Shown in pieces: positions 15,001 through 24,204 of a stretch of 36,195 bases of DNA (position 1 is the stretch's first letter; the number at the start of each line of letters is the position of its first letter). This DNA is from Polyangium sp. 15x6 (GTDB taxonomy: Bacteria > Myxococcota_A > Polyangia > Polyangiales > Polyangiaceae). The position numbers and the translations under genes were made by a program. Where the stretch lies: assembly GCF_029960785.1 (NCBI RefSeq), contig NZ_JASBQE010000113.1, forward strand, positions 1 to 36,195, written 5' to 3'. The notes under the pieces were generated by a model that saw nothing but the letters and a program-made list of their open reading frames with translations, made no database searches and was not told where the DNA came from.

Positions 15001-16347
15001 TCAGGGGCACCGGCCGGCTTCGTAATAATTCGGGCCGGTCTTGCGGATCCAGGTGGGCAGCACGTTGTTGAGGCCGAGGTTCTGGTTCGATCCGACGGCG
15101 CACGCATAACTGTTGAATGCGCCGCACACGACCGCGCGCCCCTTCTGCACATGGTAATAGTTTCCTTCGTAAAACTCCTCGCAGACCGGGGCGGGGTCGC
15201 CGCCGCTGCCGCCGCTGCCGCCACTGCCACCCGTGCCACCCGTGCCACCCGTTCCACCCGTTCCGCCCGTGCCGCCGCTGCCGCCGGCGCCACCGGTCCC
15301 GCCCGTGCCGCCCGTGCCGCCGCTTCCGTCACCCGGCACGCCCTGGTCGAGGCCGAAGAATTGGCCAATGCGATACGCCGAGCAGAGATTGACGTCGAGG
15401 ATGTACGCGCCCGCGGTCCCGCAGCCGCCCGCCGCGGCGAATCCAGGGTCGACCGGGGTCCCGTGGCCCATGTTCGGGATCGACCAAGATTCGACGACCG
15501 CCTCCCCGTTCGCGTCGCGGTATTCCTTCCGCGTCGCGCCGTCGATCGTCCACGTCGCGTCGGCCGTCGCGTCGGCGCCGTGCACGTTCGTCCATTGCTC
15601 GACGAGCTCGGTCGCGTTGAGCGGCTTCACGATGATGTCGCTCGTGCCGTGCCAGATCGACACCTTCGGCCGCGGGCCGACGTAGCCCGGCACCGCGTTC
15701 CGCACGGCGTCGCCAAGGACCGTCGCCGTGCGATCGACGCCGCCCATGCATTTCGTGAGGTCCGCCGAGCCCGCGGCGCAGCGGTACGGAATGCCGCCGA
15801 CGATCGCGCCGCCCGAGAAGACGTCGGGGTACGTCGCGATCATGACCGCCGTCATGGCCGCGCCCGCCGAGAGGCCCGTCGCGAACACGCGCTCGTCGTC
15901 GATCGAGACCTGGCCCTTCATCCAGTCGACCATCTGCTTGATCGAGAGCGCCTCGCCCTGACCACGCTGGATGTCGCCGAGCTCGTACCAGTTGAAGCAA
16001 CGCGTGGTGCTGTTCGCCGATTGCTGCTCGGGATAGATCACGTGGAACTTCCACGTGTCGGCGAGGCTGTTCCAGCCCGCTTTGACGTAATCGAGCGCCG
16101 ATTGCGTACAGCCGTGCATCACGACGACGAGCGGCGCGTCCGCGCCCACGCCCGCCGGGGAATACGTGTACATCTTCAGGTTGCCCGGGTTCGAGCCGAA
16201 GCTGGTCACGGTCGTGAGGCGCGAGGCGTCGGTCGCAATCGTATCGTCGAGCATTTCGCCGTCGTCCGAGGGGGTGCCGAGGCAACCGGCGCCGAGGGTG
16301 ACGAGGGTGAGGGCGAAAAGAGCAGAGCGGGTCATCGAGCGCGGCAT
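15001..16347 (-). CDS. Secreted PHB-depolymerase-family esterase, predicted lipoprotein
   Basis: 448 residues. The lipobox LGAGC has Cys22. The alpha/beta-hydrolase domain runs about 45-330: oxyanion segment VVVMHGCTQS, nucleophile Ser160 in GLSAGA, Asp237 in HGTSD and His295 in NMGHGTP, the usual triad order of polyhydroxybutyrate depolymerase/feruloyl esterase-type enzymes. A linker of repeated GGT, GGS and GGA triplets leads to a 55-residue C-terminal domain with Cys and aromatics (EFYEGNYYHVQKG, TWIRKTG), possibly carbohydrate- or polymer-binding. AAGGAG at 16356-16361 sets the ATG at 16347. It likely cleaves ester bonds in external polymers while tethered to the envelope. The substrate (PHB or plant ester) cannot be told from sequence. 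Confidence 0.9.
   Translation of the reverse strand: MPRSMTRSALFALTLVTLGAGCLGTPSDDGEMLDDTIATDASRLTTVTSFGSNPGNLKMYTYSPAGVGADAPLVVVMHGCTQSALDYVKAGWNSLADTWKFHVIYPEQQSANSTTRCFNWYELGDIQRGQGEALSIKQMVDWMKGQVSIDDERVFATGLSAGAAMTAVMIATYPDVFSGGAIVGGIPYRCAAGSADLTKCMGGVDRTATVLGDAVRNAVPGYVGPRPKVSIWHGTSDIIVKPLNATELVEQWTNVHGADATADATWTIDGATRKEYRDANGEAVVESWSIPNMGHGTPVDPGFAAAGGCGTAGAYILDVNLCSAYRIGQFFGLDQGVPGDGSGGTGGTGGTGGAGGSGGTGGTGGTGGTGGTGGSGGSGGSGGDPAPVCEEFYEGNYYHVQKGRAVVCGAFNSYACAVGSNQNLGLNNVLPTWIRKTGPNYYEAGRCP
15200..15327. repeat. Triplet-based repeat coding the GGT/GGS linker
   Basis: Repeated GGTGGC/GGCACG-type units (minus strand) code a flexible Gly-Thr-Ser linker between the hydrolase and the C-terminal domain. 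It is coding low complexity. Confidence 0.85.
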
Positions 16348-16495
16348 GGGTCGTTCTCCTTGGTTTCCGGGGCGGTCGGAGAGGACCCATGAGCAGGCGG
16401 CATGCCACGACGCAGCGCCGCGGTTCTCGCGCAAATTCGCGGGAAATGGCCCCTGGGCGCGTCACGCGCGTCGCACCCGGTCCCGGCATCGGGGG

Positions 16496-16511
16496 GCGTC
16501 ACGCGTGACGC
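16496..16511. promoter_or_regulatory. Perfect 16-bp palindrome with a nearby diverged copy
   Basis: GCGTCACGCGTGACGC is its own reverse complement. A related sequence, GCGTCACGCGCGTCGC, lies at 16459-16474, 37 bp away. Both sit in the 177-bp gap just after the stop of the FnIII lipoprotein gene and upstream of the depolymerase start. It could be an operator or a terminator stem. No T tract follows, which favours an operator. Confidence 0.45.
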
Positions 16512-16524
16512 AGGGGGGTCGAGT

Positions 16525-17847
16525 TCAAAAGGCGCGGGCGCTGGCCGGACTCGTAGGCGCGCTCGTGCCGCGAGAGTTCGCCGCAGCCACCACGTAAAAA
16601 TACCGGGTACGTGAGACCACGTTCGTATCGACCCAGCTCGTGGCGGAGACGGTCGCCACGGCGTTGTACGGGCCACCGTTGATCACGCTGCGCCGAACCT
16701 CGTAGCGGCTCGCGCCATTCGAGGCGACCCAGGACAACGTGATGCGCCCCGGGGTCGCGGCGGCCGCGAGCGAGGTCGGCGGCGTGGGGTCCGGAATGGG
16801 AAAGGTCCGCGTCACGGGGGTGAGCCAGAGGAGCGGGTCGCGCGCCTCGCGCTTCTGCTCGACGTGGATGAAGGTGCCGCTGGCGGTCGTCGCGGCGGTG
16901 CCGCATACCTGGTCGTTCACGACGCCGTTCAAGAATCGCCCCTCGACGTTGTCGGTGGCGTTCAGCCCGCATGTGCCGCTGCCGGGCATCGTGATGCTCC
17001 ACGTCGGGTTCGTCGCCTCGGCCTCGGTGTCGAGCGTACGCACGAGAGCGTTCGCCGCGGGTGCGCTCGCGAGGCCTGGCGAGATGTACACCGTGACGCC
17101 CGGGCACGTGTCGGTCCCCATGCCGTGCCACTGCACCTGGTGATGCTGGCGGGAGCCGTAAAACGCGGAAATCTCGCGCGACGCCGTGTAGAACAGCCCC
17201 CCCGTGTCGTGCGCGCAATCGGCCTTCCGGTAGTCGGCATCGCAAGCAAGCAACGCATTCGCGTTGCGATGCGCCCCGCAGAGGAGGAAGCTCCGCGAAT
17301 CCGTCCGCTTGAAGATCTCGATGGCCTGGAGGTCGGTGTCGACGTCCGCGAGCGGGTGGGGCGCCTGGTGCGAGACCTCGCGCGAGGCAGTGGGGTCGAC
17401 GATGAACGTGCCCCAGCCTCGATCCACGATGCCGTCACCGTTCGCGTCGGAGTCCTCCAGCAGCACGCAATACGTCTTGCCGTTCTCGACGTCCCTGAAC
17501 GTCCGGAGATCCATGATCGGGGCGATGCTCGCCCCGAGAGCGAAATCGCAATGTCCGTTCAGCATGCGCGACACGGCCGTGCGGAGGTCGGCGAGGGCCG
17601 TGGGCGATGGCGGATTGTACCCCTCGGAGCCCGATTTCGGCATCGTGTCGCGGATACAGGCGGCGAGCTCGCGCAACGTCTCGGCCGGGCGGCACCCGAT
17701 CTCGGACGTCGCGATCGCGGACGTGGCGACCCCAATGGCATGCGCGGGGGCCGATTCGTCCGTCCGGACGAACCAATCCTCATACCCACACGAAGCCATG
17801 AACATGGTCACGACGCATGCACCCGTCCCCTTGCGAATGGCACGCAT
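16525..17847 (-). CDS. Predicted lipoprotein with His-rich domain and C-terminal fibronectin type III
   Basis: 440 residues. The lipobox MASC has Cys20. Residues 50-350 form a Cys-containing domain. DSDANGDG near 132-139 looks like a Ca-binding loop. A His cluster follows: SHQAPHPLADVDT (His160, His164, Asp168), CGAHRNANA (His193), and HHQVQWHGMG (His235, His236, His241), which could be a metal centre. I do not recognise this domain. Residues about 355-440 are a fibronectin type III module (ITLSWVASNGASRYEVRRS, RYFYVVAAANSRG). GGGAGGG just upstream supports the ATG at 17847. It is probably an exported hydrolase or binding protein fixed to the envelope; catalysis is conjecture. Confidence 0.8.
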   Translation of the reverse strand: MRAIRKGTGACVVTMFMASCGYEDWFVRTDESAPAHAIGVATSAIATSEIGCRPAETLRELAACIRDTMPKSGSEGYNPPSPTALADLRTAVSRMLNGHCDFALGASIAPIMDLRTFRDVENGKTYCVLLEDSDANGDGIVDRGWGTFIVDPTASREVSHQAPHPLADVDTDLQAIEIFKRTDSRSFLLCGAHRNANALLACDADYRKADCAHDTGGLFYTASREISAFYGSRQHHQVQWHGMGTDTCPGVTVYISPGLASAPAANALVRTLDTEAEATNPTWSITMPGSGTCGLNATDNVEGRFLNGVVNDQVCGTAATTASGTFIHVEQKREARDPLLWLTPVTRTFPIPDPTPPTSLAAAATPGRITLSWVASNGASRYEVRRSVINGGPYNAVATVSATSWVDTNVVSRTRYFYVVAAANSRGTSAPTSPASARAF

Positions 17848-17972
17848 ACATCCCTCCCCTCGAACACACCATCTGCCACATCGTCGCAGGATGTGCTCGC
17901 CGCACGGAGATTCGCGCCTGTCGGGAGACCGGTTTCGCCGAGGAACGGATGAGTTTTACAGGACGAACAAGT

Positions 17973-18410
17973 TCAAGGCGTGCAGTACGGACCCTGGCCG
18001 CCCACGATGAGGCACATTCCCGAGACGACGACGGAGCAGCCCGCCGCGCACGACGGCTTGCAGTCGGCCGCCTGGAACGCCTCGAGCGCCGCGGCGAAGG
18101 CCTGCGCCTCGGCGCTGCCGCCGGCCTTCACGAACGAATTGCAACCGCATTCGTCCGTGACCTTCTCCGCGCACTGCCCCGAGGCGCCGAGGACGCACGA
18201 CTTGGCCGCGATCCGCGCGGCTTCGAGGTCGGCCTGCAGATCCGCGCAATCGGCGCCGCCGCCGCTGCCGCCCGCGCCGCCGCTCCCCGGGCCTGCGTCC
18301 GTCGACGCGGGCGCGCCGACCTCCCAGTCGTATACGCAGCTCGCCACGAACACAGAAATCGTGGCGCAAAGAACGATCACGCAGCGCGTTATGCCAGAGA
18401 CGGGGGACAC
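17973..18410 (-). CDS. Small Cys-rich predicted lipoprotein
   Basis: About 145 residues. A hydrophobic N-terminus (CVIVLCATISVFVASC) ends in the lipobox VASC, followed by an Asp/Gly/Ser linker (DAGPGSGGAGGSGGG) and a Cys-rich domain with at least ten Cys (CADL, SCVLG, CGCNSF, CKPSCAAGC, MCLIVG, YCTP), presumably disulfide-bonded outside the cell. No enzyme family is recognised; the style is common among myxobacterial surface lipoproteins. The start is uncertain: GTG 18410 gives a signal peptide with one Arg, GTG 18458 adds 16 residues with unusual codons, and GTG 18380 leaves no charged residue before the hydrophobic core. It is divergent from the kinase operon. Confidence 0.68.
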   Translation of the reverse strand: MSPVSGITRCVIVLCATISVFVASCVYDWEVGAPASTDAGPGSGGAGGSGGGADCADLQADLEAARIAAKSCVLGASGQCAEKVTDECGCNSFVKAGGSAEAQAFAAALEAFQAADCKPSCAAGCSVVVSGMCLIVGGQGPYCTP

Positions 18411-18516
18411 GAGCGGGCAGGCTACCAAGAGAGACGCGCGGCCGCCAAGCGTTGCCACGGCAAACGTTTATCCGGGACGCTCTGCGCACCGGGTCTTGTG
18501 GTAGGCTCGGGCCCTC

Positions 18517-19446
18517 ATGCGACGCGAGCGCTCGCACGGCCGGATGACCTTTGCCCTCGCCGGAGCCGCGCTCGTGCTCCTCAGCGTGACGACGAGCGGA
18601 GCGGCCGCGCCCGACTCCGCAACCGAGGCGAAGGCGGCCTACGATCGCGGCGCGGCCGCCTACGAGCGCGGCGACATGACGACGGCCGCGCGGGAGCTCG
18701 CCCGCGCCGACGCGCTCCTGCCGAACCCCGTGGCGCTCGCGTCGGCGCTGCGGGCCGCGATCGAAGGCGACGAGCCGGTGCTCGGAATGGAGCTCGCGGC
18801 GCGCGCCGATGCGCGGGGCGAGGATGCGACGCTCGTCGAGCTCGCGCGCACGGCACGCGCGCGCTTCGGGGCCCGCGTGGGCAAACTCCGCGTGGTTTGT
18901 CCGGGGGCGTGTCGTGTATCCGTCGACGGCGCGCCTTTCGAGGCGAACGAGGAGCGCTACGTGCGCGTGGGTCCGCACGTGGTGGTGATCGAGCAAGGCG
19001 CCGCGCGTGAAGAGATCCCGACGGAGGTCTCCGCCGGCGCATCCCTCACGGTCACGCCGAAACGCCCGCCGGATACGCAGAAGACCGCGGATGGATCACG
19101 TCGACTCTCGCCCGTGTGGTTCTTCGTGGGCCTCGGCGCGACGGTGGCTTCCGGCGCGGCGCTCACGGCGTTCGGCCTGCAAACCAAGAACCTGCACGAC
19201 GACTTCGTGGCGCGCGGGTGTCCCGGCCCCGCGGCCCCCGGCGATTGCCGTGGGATCGCGAGCGACGGGGAAGGCGCGCAGGTCCGGACGAACGTGTTCG
19301 TTGGTCTGACGGCCGTCTTCGGCCTCGCGACCATCCCCCTCGGCCTCTTCTCGTTCGTCGGCGATGACGAGCCGGCGGCGGCTCGTTTGTCCTTTGAAAC
19401 CCAGCCCGGCGGCGGCGTCGCCAAGGTCTCCGTGTCCCTGCCGTGA
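18517..19446 (+). CDS. TPR/PEGA-like membrane protein upstream of kinase
   Basis: 309 residues. The signal peptide is RMTFALAGAALVLLSVTTSGAAA. Residues 33-70 (AKAAYDRGAAAYERGDMTTA) form a TPR-like pair of helices. Residues about 125-185 (LRVVCPGACRVSVDGAPFEA, VGPHVVVIEQG) resemble a PEGA-type beta domain. Two TM segments follow at about 205-225 and 262-285. This arrangement often sits next to Ser/Thr kinase genes in myxobacteria and is thought to be an envelope sensor or wall-binding part; no direct evidence is available here. The stop overlaps the kinase GTG start (GTGA), so the two are translationally coupled. A possible extended -10 (TGGTAGGCT, 18499-18507) lies just 9 nt before the ATG, suggesting a very short leader. 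Confidence 0.8.
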   Translation: MRRERSHGRMTFALAGAALVLLSVTTSGAAAPDSATEAKAAYDRGAAAYERGDMTTAARELARADALLPNPVALASALRAAIEGDEPVLGMELAARADARGEDATLVELARTARARFGARVGKLRVVCPGACRVSVDGAPFEANEERYVRVGPHVVVIEQGAAREEIPTEVSAGASLTVTPKRPPDTQKTADGSRRLSPVWFFVGLGATVASGAALTAFGLQTKNLHDDFVARGCPGPAAPGDCRGIASDGEGAQVRTNVFVGLTAVFGLATIPLGLFSFVGDDEPAAARLSFETQPGGGVAKVSVSLP

Positions 19447-20870
19447 GCGCCCCTCGTTACGAGCCGCTCGTGAAGATCGCCTCCGGCGGCATGGCGACGG
19501 TGTACGTCGGCGTGCTGCGCGGGCCGCTCGGCTTCCAGCAGCTCGTGGCGATCAAGCGGCCGCACGAGCACCTGCTCGAAGACCCCGGCTTTCGCGACGC
19601 GCTCGTCCGCGAGGCGCAGATCGCCGCGCGGATCCACCACGCGAACGTGGTCGACGTGCGAGACGTCGAGCTCACGGGCGCGTCGATTCAGCTCGTCATG
19701 GACTACGTCGAGGGCGCGTCGCTCGGTCAGCTCATGGCGGCCGCGGGGCGCGCCGGCCAAAGGCTCGCGCCGGGCGTGGTCGTGCGAATCGCGCTCGACG
19801 CGTGCGCGGGGCTCGCGGCGGCGCACGCGCTCGCGGATGACGAGGGGAGGCCGCTCGGGCTCGTGCATCGCGACGTGTCGCCGCAGAACATTCTGGTCGG
19901 CCTCGACGGGGTCTCGAAAATCACGGATTTCGGCGTGGCGAAAGCGGAGGACGATTCCCGCGCGCCGACGACGGTGGGCACGCTCAAGGGAAAGGTCGGG
20001 TACATGGCGCCCGAGTACATCCGGGGCGAGCGTCCGGACGCGCGGGTCGATGTGTTCGCGATGGGCGTGGTGCTCTGGGAGGCGCTCGTGGGCAGGCGCC
20101 TGTTCAAGGGTCAAAACGAGGGTCAGGCGCTCGATCGCGCGCTCAAGGAGGAGGCGCCGCTCATCAGCGTGGTTTTGCCGGAGCTCGGGGACGCGCTCGA
20201 CGCGGTGGTGCGGCGAGCGCTCGAGAAGGAGCCTGCGGCGCGATTTCAGAGCGCGGACGAGTTTGTCGCGGCGCTCGAAGAGGCGGCCCGGCGCGCGGGG
20301 TATTTCGCGAGCGCGGCGGTGGTATCGCGGGTCGTGCGGGAGACGGTGGGCGACACGCTGGCCGAGCGGCGAAAGGAGGTGCGCGCGAGGCTTTCGGAGC
20401 TCGGTTTGCCCTCGGTGCGCGCGCCGTCGGCGTCGATGTTGGAGGCGCCGGCGCCGCGGAGCGAGGTGGCCATCGCGGAGGCGACGACGCACCAGTTGGC
20501 GGCCAGGGAAATCGCGGTGATGCCAGCGAGCAAGCCGCGGCGTGGGGTGGGTTTGGGGATTGCGGCGGCGATGTCGATGCTGGCCGTGGGCGCAGGCGTT
20601 TTCATGTTTGGCAGGGAGAACAACGAAGGAACGGGGGCCGCCAGCGCTGCCGCTGCCGCTCCCGCTTCCGCGACCGCTTCCGCCGCCGCTTCCGCGACCG
20701 CGACCGCTTCCGCCGCCGCTTCCGCGACCGCTCCCGCCTCCGCCGCCGCTTCCGCCTCCGCTTCCGCTCCCGCTTCCGTGCCGAGCCCCGCGCGCCCGAA
20801 GCCCACGGCGACCGCCACGGCCACGGCCAAACCGAAAAGCCGCCTGCCGCCGAACCCGTACGCCAAATGA
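19443..20870 (+). CDS. Transmembrane Ser/Thr protein kinase
   Basis: 475 residues. The kinase domain is at about 6-285: G-loop IASGGMATVY, Lys38 in VAIKRP, HRDVSPQN with Asp144, DFG at 162 and MAPEY. The catalytic-loop Lys (HRDLKxxN) is replaced by Ser, a variant common in myxobacterial kinases of this type. A single TM segment near 363-383 (GLGIAAAMSMLAVGAGVFMF) puts the kinase in the cytoplasm. The outer part is only a low-complexity Ala/Ser/Thr/Pro tail ending KPKSRLPPNPYAK, perhaps a cell-wall-reaching stalk. The GTG start is coupled to the upstream TPR/PEGA-like gene, and the FHA activator starts 7 bp after the stop. The obvious partner is that activator. Confidence 0.92.
   Translation: MSAPRYEPLVKIASGGMATVYVGVLRGPLGFQQLVAIKRPHEHLLEDPGFRDALVREAQIAARIHHANVVDVRDVELTGASIQLVMDYVEGASLGQLMAAAGRAGQRLAPGVVVRIALDACAGLAAAHALADDEGRPLGLVHRDVSPQNILVGLDGVSKITDFGVAKAEDDSRAPTTVGTLKGKVGYMAPEYIRGERPDARVDVFAMGVVLWEALVGRRLFKGQNEGQALDRALKEEAPLISVVLPELGDALDAVVRRALEKEPAARFQSADEFVAALEEAARRAGYFASAAVVSRVVRETVGDTLAERRKEVRARLSELGLPSVRAPSASMLEAPAPRSEVAIAEATTHQLAAREIAVMPASKPRRGVGLGIAAAMSMLAVGAGVFMFGRENNEGTGAASAAAAAPASATASAAASATATASAAASATAPASAAASASASAPASVPSPARPKPTATATATAKPKSRLPPNPYAK
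20644..20779 (+). repeat. GCT/TCC/ACC-type repeat coding Ala-Ser-Thr tail
   Basis: Imperfect 12- to 18-bp units (GCTTCCGCGACC, GCTTCCGCCGCC) code the extracytoplasmic low-complexity tail of the kinase. Confidence 0.8.
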
Positions 20871-20877
20871 GATACGC

Positions 20878-22236
<1,359 letters not shown>

Positions 22237-22245
22237 ACCTCGCGA

Positions 22246-23064
22246 TCAGAACACGATTCCAGCCCGCGCGAGCGGGGCACGGACCGACTCTTCGATCGTG
22301 ACGCGCGCGAGCTCCGAATAGGCTGACGCCTCCATCCACCCGAGCTCGCGCACGTGTTCCAGGAGAAACCCTTCGCTGGTCACGCCGGAGACGACGTGGC
22401 TCTCGCCGTGCTCCCAGAGCGGACGATACGCGTCGAGGGTTCGTCGCGCCGCTTTCCCGAGGCGATCCCGCTCGGCGGGGCCGAGCTCCGCGCGGATCCA
22501 GTCGAGGTAAAGGAACCCGAACCGACCGTGGTGCGCCTCGTCCCGCACGATCGTCTCCAGGATCGAACGGCTGAGCGGATGCGAGGCGCTGCGCATCGCG
22601 CCCGAGAGCAGCGGAAAGCTCAGGGCCTCGCCCACGCAGCAGAGGCGCACGACGAGCTCGTTCGCCCGTTCGAGCGGGCCGAGCGAGGGATCGAGGTCGA
22701 AGACGATGTCCTCGGGATCGTAATGGATGGGCGCGCCGCCGCCGAGCCGCATGGCCATGCGCGCGCAGAGCTCGACGTGGAGCACCTCGTCGATCGCGAA
22801 GCGGCTCGCCATGCCGAGGAGGTCGAGCGGCGCGCGCGCCTGCACGAGGGCCTGGAGCATCTGGCCCATGGCCGCGGCGGTGCAGAACTCGTTGAACGCA
22901 TTCTCGGTCCACCCGACCCGCGCCCGCGCGACGAGCAGCGGCGGATATCGCGAGGGATCGAGGCTCTGCCAGGGGTAGTCCCGCTCGATGTCGCCGAGCG
23001 CGCGCTCGTGCAGGGTGCGCGCGAACCCGTTCGAGAAGGAGAGATCGAAGATCTCGCGGGCCAT
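22246..23064 (-). CDS. Ferritin-like diiron protein of unknown substrate
   Basis: 272 residues, mostly helical. Candidate iron ligands are spaced as in ferritin-like diiron enzymes: Glu54/Glu59 (TENAFNEF), Glu93 and His96 (DEVLHVE), Glu146 (GEALSF), and Glu176 and His179 (DEAHHG). Two ExxH motifs about 83 residues apart, with extra Glu before each, match the four-helix diiron oxygenase or oxidase pattern, including AurF-like N-oxygenases. No signal peptide is seen. It is the second gene after a tail-anchored membrane protein with a 3-bp gap, so the two are co-translated. The substrate cannot be read from sequence. It converges with the FHA activator, leaving 9 bp between stops. Confidence 0.78.
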   Translation of the reverse strand: MAREIFDLSFSNGFARTLHERALGDIERDYPWQSLDPSRYPPLLVARARVGWTENAFNEFCTAAAMGQMLQALVQARAPLDLLGMASRFAIDEVLHVELCARMAMRLGGGAPIHYDPEDIVFDLDPSLGPLERANELVVRLCCVGEALSFPLLSGAMRSASHPLSRSILETIVRDEAHHGRFGFLYLDWIRAELGPAERDRLGKAARRTLDAYRPLWEHGESHVVSGVTSEGFLLEHVRELGWMEASAYSELARVTIEESVRAPLARAGIVF

Positions 23065-23067
23065 GCC

Positions 23068-23424
23068 TCAGCCGCGGCGGAGAATGACGAAGGCGAGGAA
23101 GACGACGAGAGCCACGAGCACGAGCCCCATAACGACCAGGGCGACAATCGTTCGGCGTCGGCGGCGTTCGAGGACGTCTTCGGCCTGCTCAAAGCGGCTC
23201 GGGCCGGTCGTGTATCGCGAGCCCTTGGGATTGCCCATGATGATGGGCTGCCGATTGGCGAGCTCCGGCCCACGGGACCTGTCGTCGCTCGTGGCTGCGC
23301 TCGTCGCCTCGCCCCCTCCGCCCACGGGGTCGACCGGCCTGGGCACGAGGAGCGGCGTCGCGTCACCCCGCGCCTGCGGCTCCCCAGGGGGATCGGTGAG
23401 GGACCAGGTCTTCTTGTCGGTCAT
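23068..23424 (-). CDS. Small tail-anchored membrane protein
   Basis: 118 residues. The first 85 are polar and Pro/Gly/Arg-rich and probably unstructured. ERRRRR comes just before one C-terminal TM segment (TIVALVVMGLVLVALVVFLAFVI at about 92-114), and the protein ends LRRG. The positive charges predict a cytoplasmic N-terminus. No family is recognised. It is immediately upstream of the diiron protein in the same operon and could recruit it to the membrane, though this is inference. Confidence 0.68.
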   Translation of the reverse strand: MTDKKTWSLTDPPGEPQARGDATPLLVPRPVDPVGGGGEATSAATSDDRSRGPELANRQPIIMGNPKGSRYTTGPSRFEQAEDVLERRRRRTIVALVVMGLVLVALVVFLAFVILRRG

Positions 23425-23527
23425 GGGGCCGTGTGGACGTTATCACGCCTTGGACGCGGCTGGGCTCGTCGCAGGACCGTTCGCTGGGTGGGGTGAGATG
23501 CGCTGCTGGCCCCGGGAGCTCACCCGG

Positions 23528-23600
23528 AAACGGTAGCGGAAGCGGAAGCGGAGGCGGGAGCGCGGGCGCGGGCGGCAGCGGCGGCGCTAGCTCCGGCTCG
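23528..23600. repeat. Low-complexity GGAAGC/GGCGGC tract between genes
   Basis: Repeated AGCGGA and GGCGGC units in the 190-bp gap before the tail-anchored protein gene. One plus-strand frame reads as a Gly/Ser linker like those of nearby lipoproteins, but there is no signal peptide or domain around it. Confidence 0.55.
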
Positions 23601-23614
23601 TCGCGGCGGACGTG

Positions 23615-24169
23615 CTACTGGAATGCCTCCATCGAGCCGAGCAGCCAGTTCCCGGGGGCGTGCGGGTCCGCGCTCAGGTAAAATTCGACGATGGCCTGCC
23701 GGAACTCGGCATAACTGAGCTGACCGCTGCCATCCCGATCGAGCCGCTTGAACGCCTCGGTGGACGTCGCCGGAGGGACGCCCAGCGCGTCGTACATCCG
23801 CACGTACTCTTCCCGCGAAAGACTGCCGTTGCCGTCGCGGTCGAGGGCTCCAATCAACCCGTCGGCGATGCCACCCACCGCATTCTCGAAATTCTCCGGT
23901 GCGATGACACTGGCGTTCATGATGCGGATGAACTCCTCGAGCCCGATCTTCTCGCCCGGCGTGTTCTCACTGGCCTGCAGCAAGACGCTCCACCAGTACA
24001 TGAAGGCCTTGTGCATCGCGGTCTTGTTCTTCTGGTCATTCTCGTCCGCCAGGGCGGTGAACAGCCCGGCGATCTTCTCGAAATCGTCCCGGGTGAGCCA
24101 TCCATCGCCATTCTGGTCGAACCAGGTGAACACGTAACCGAATTTCTTGACCTGCAAATCAGTCGTCAT
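23615..24169 (-). CDS. EF-hand calcium-binding protein, calerythrin-like
   Basis: 184 residues, no signal peptide. Three clear EF-hand loops are DQNGDGWLTRDDF (18-30), DRDGNGSLSREEY (110-122) and DRDGSGQLSYAEF (144-156); a fourth near 71-82 is degenerate. This 1, (2), 3, 4 pattern and the C-terminal segment SADPHAPGNWLLG resemble calerythrin and sarcoplasmic Ca-binding proteins, which act as calcium buffers or sensors. AGGAGG at 24177-24182, 7 nt before the ATG, excludes the upstream ATG at 24208. It follows the GT-C-type gene by 35 bp. Leu codons are more mixed (TTG and CTT as well as CTC) than in neighbours, a hint of separate origin. Confidence 0.92.
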   Translation of the reverse strand: MTTDLQVKKFGYVFTWFDQNGDGWLTRDDFEKIAGLFTALADENDQKNKTAMHKAFMYWWSVLLQASENTPGEKIGLEEFIRIMNASVIAPENFENAVGGIADGLIGALDRDGNGSLSREEYVRMYDALGVPPATSTEAFKRLDRDGSGQLSYAEFRQAIVEFYLSADPHAPGNWLLGSMEAFQ

Positions 24170-24176
24170 GATGATG

Positions 24177-24182
24177 CCTCCT
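24177..24182 (-). promoter_or_regulatory. Strong ribosome-binding site of the EF-hand gene
   Basis: AGGAGG on the minus strand, 7 nt from the ATG at 24169. It decides the start and suggests high translation. Confidence 0.8.
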
Positions 24183-24204
24183 GGGTTCGCATTGCGCAGG
24201 AACT

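Noticed and set aside
14903-15060. Hydrophobic stretch SIAALVLLGVTGRAAKRR in another frame after the depolymerase stop, resembling a sorting-type C-terminal anchor
   Set aside because: It would need a frameshift after an otherwise complete C-terminal domain, and the protein already has a lipobox.
17877-17895. Inverted repeat CACATC-N7-GATGTG upstream of the FnIII lipoprotein gene
   Set aside because: Only six base pairs with a 7-nt loop and no second copy; expected by chance at this length of DNA.
23433-23681. Plus-strand Gly/Ser-rich ORF
   Set aside because: No signal peptide or flanking domain; it overlaps the EF-hand gene antisense and is low-complexity sequence.
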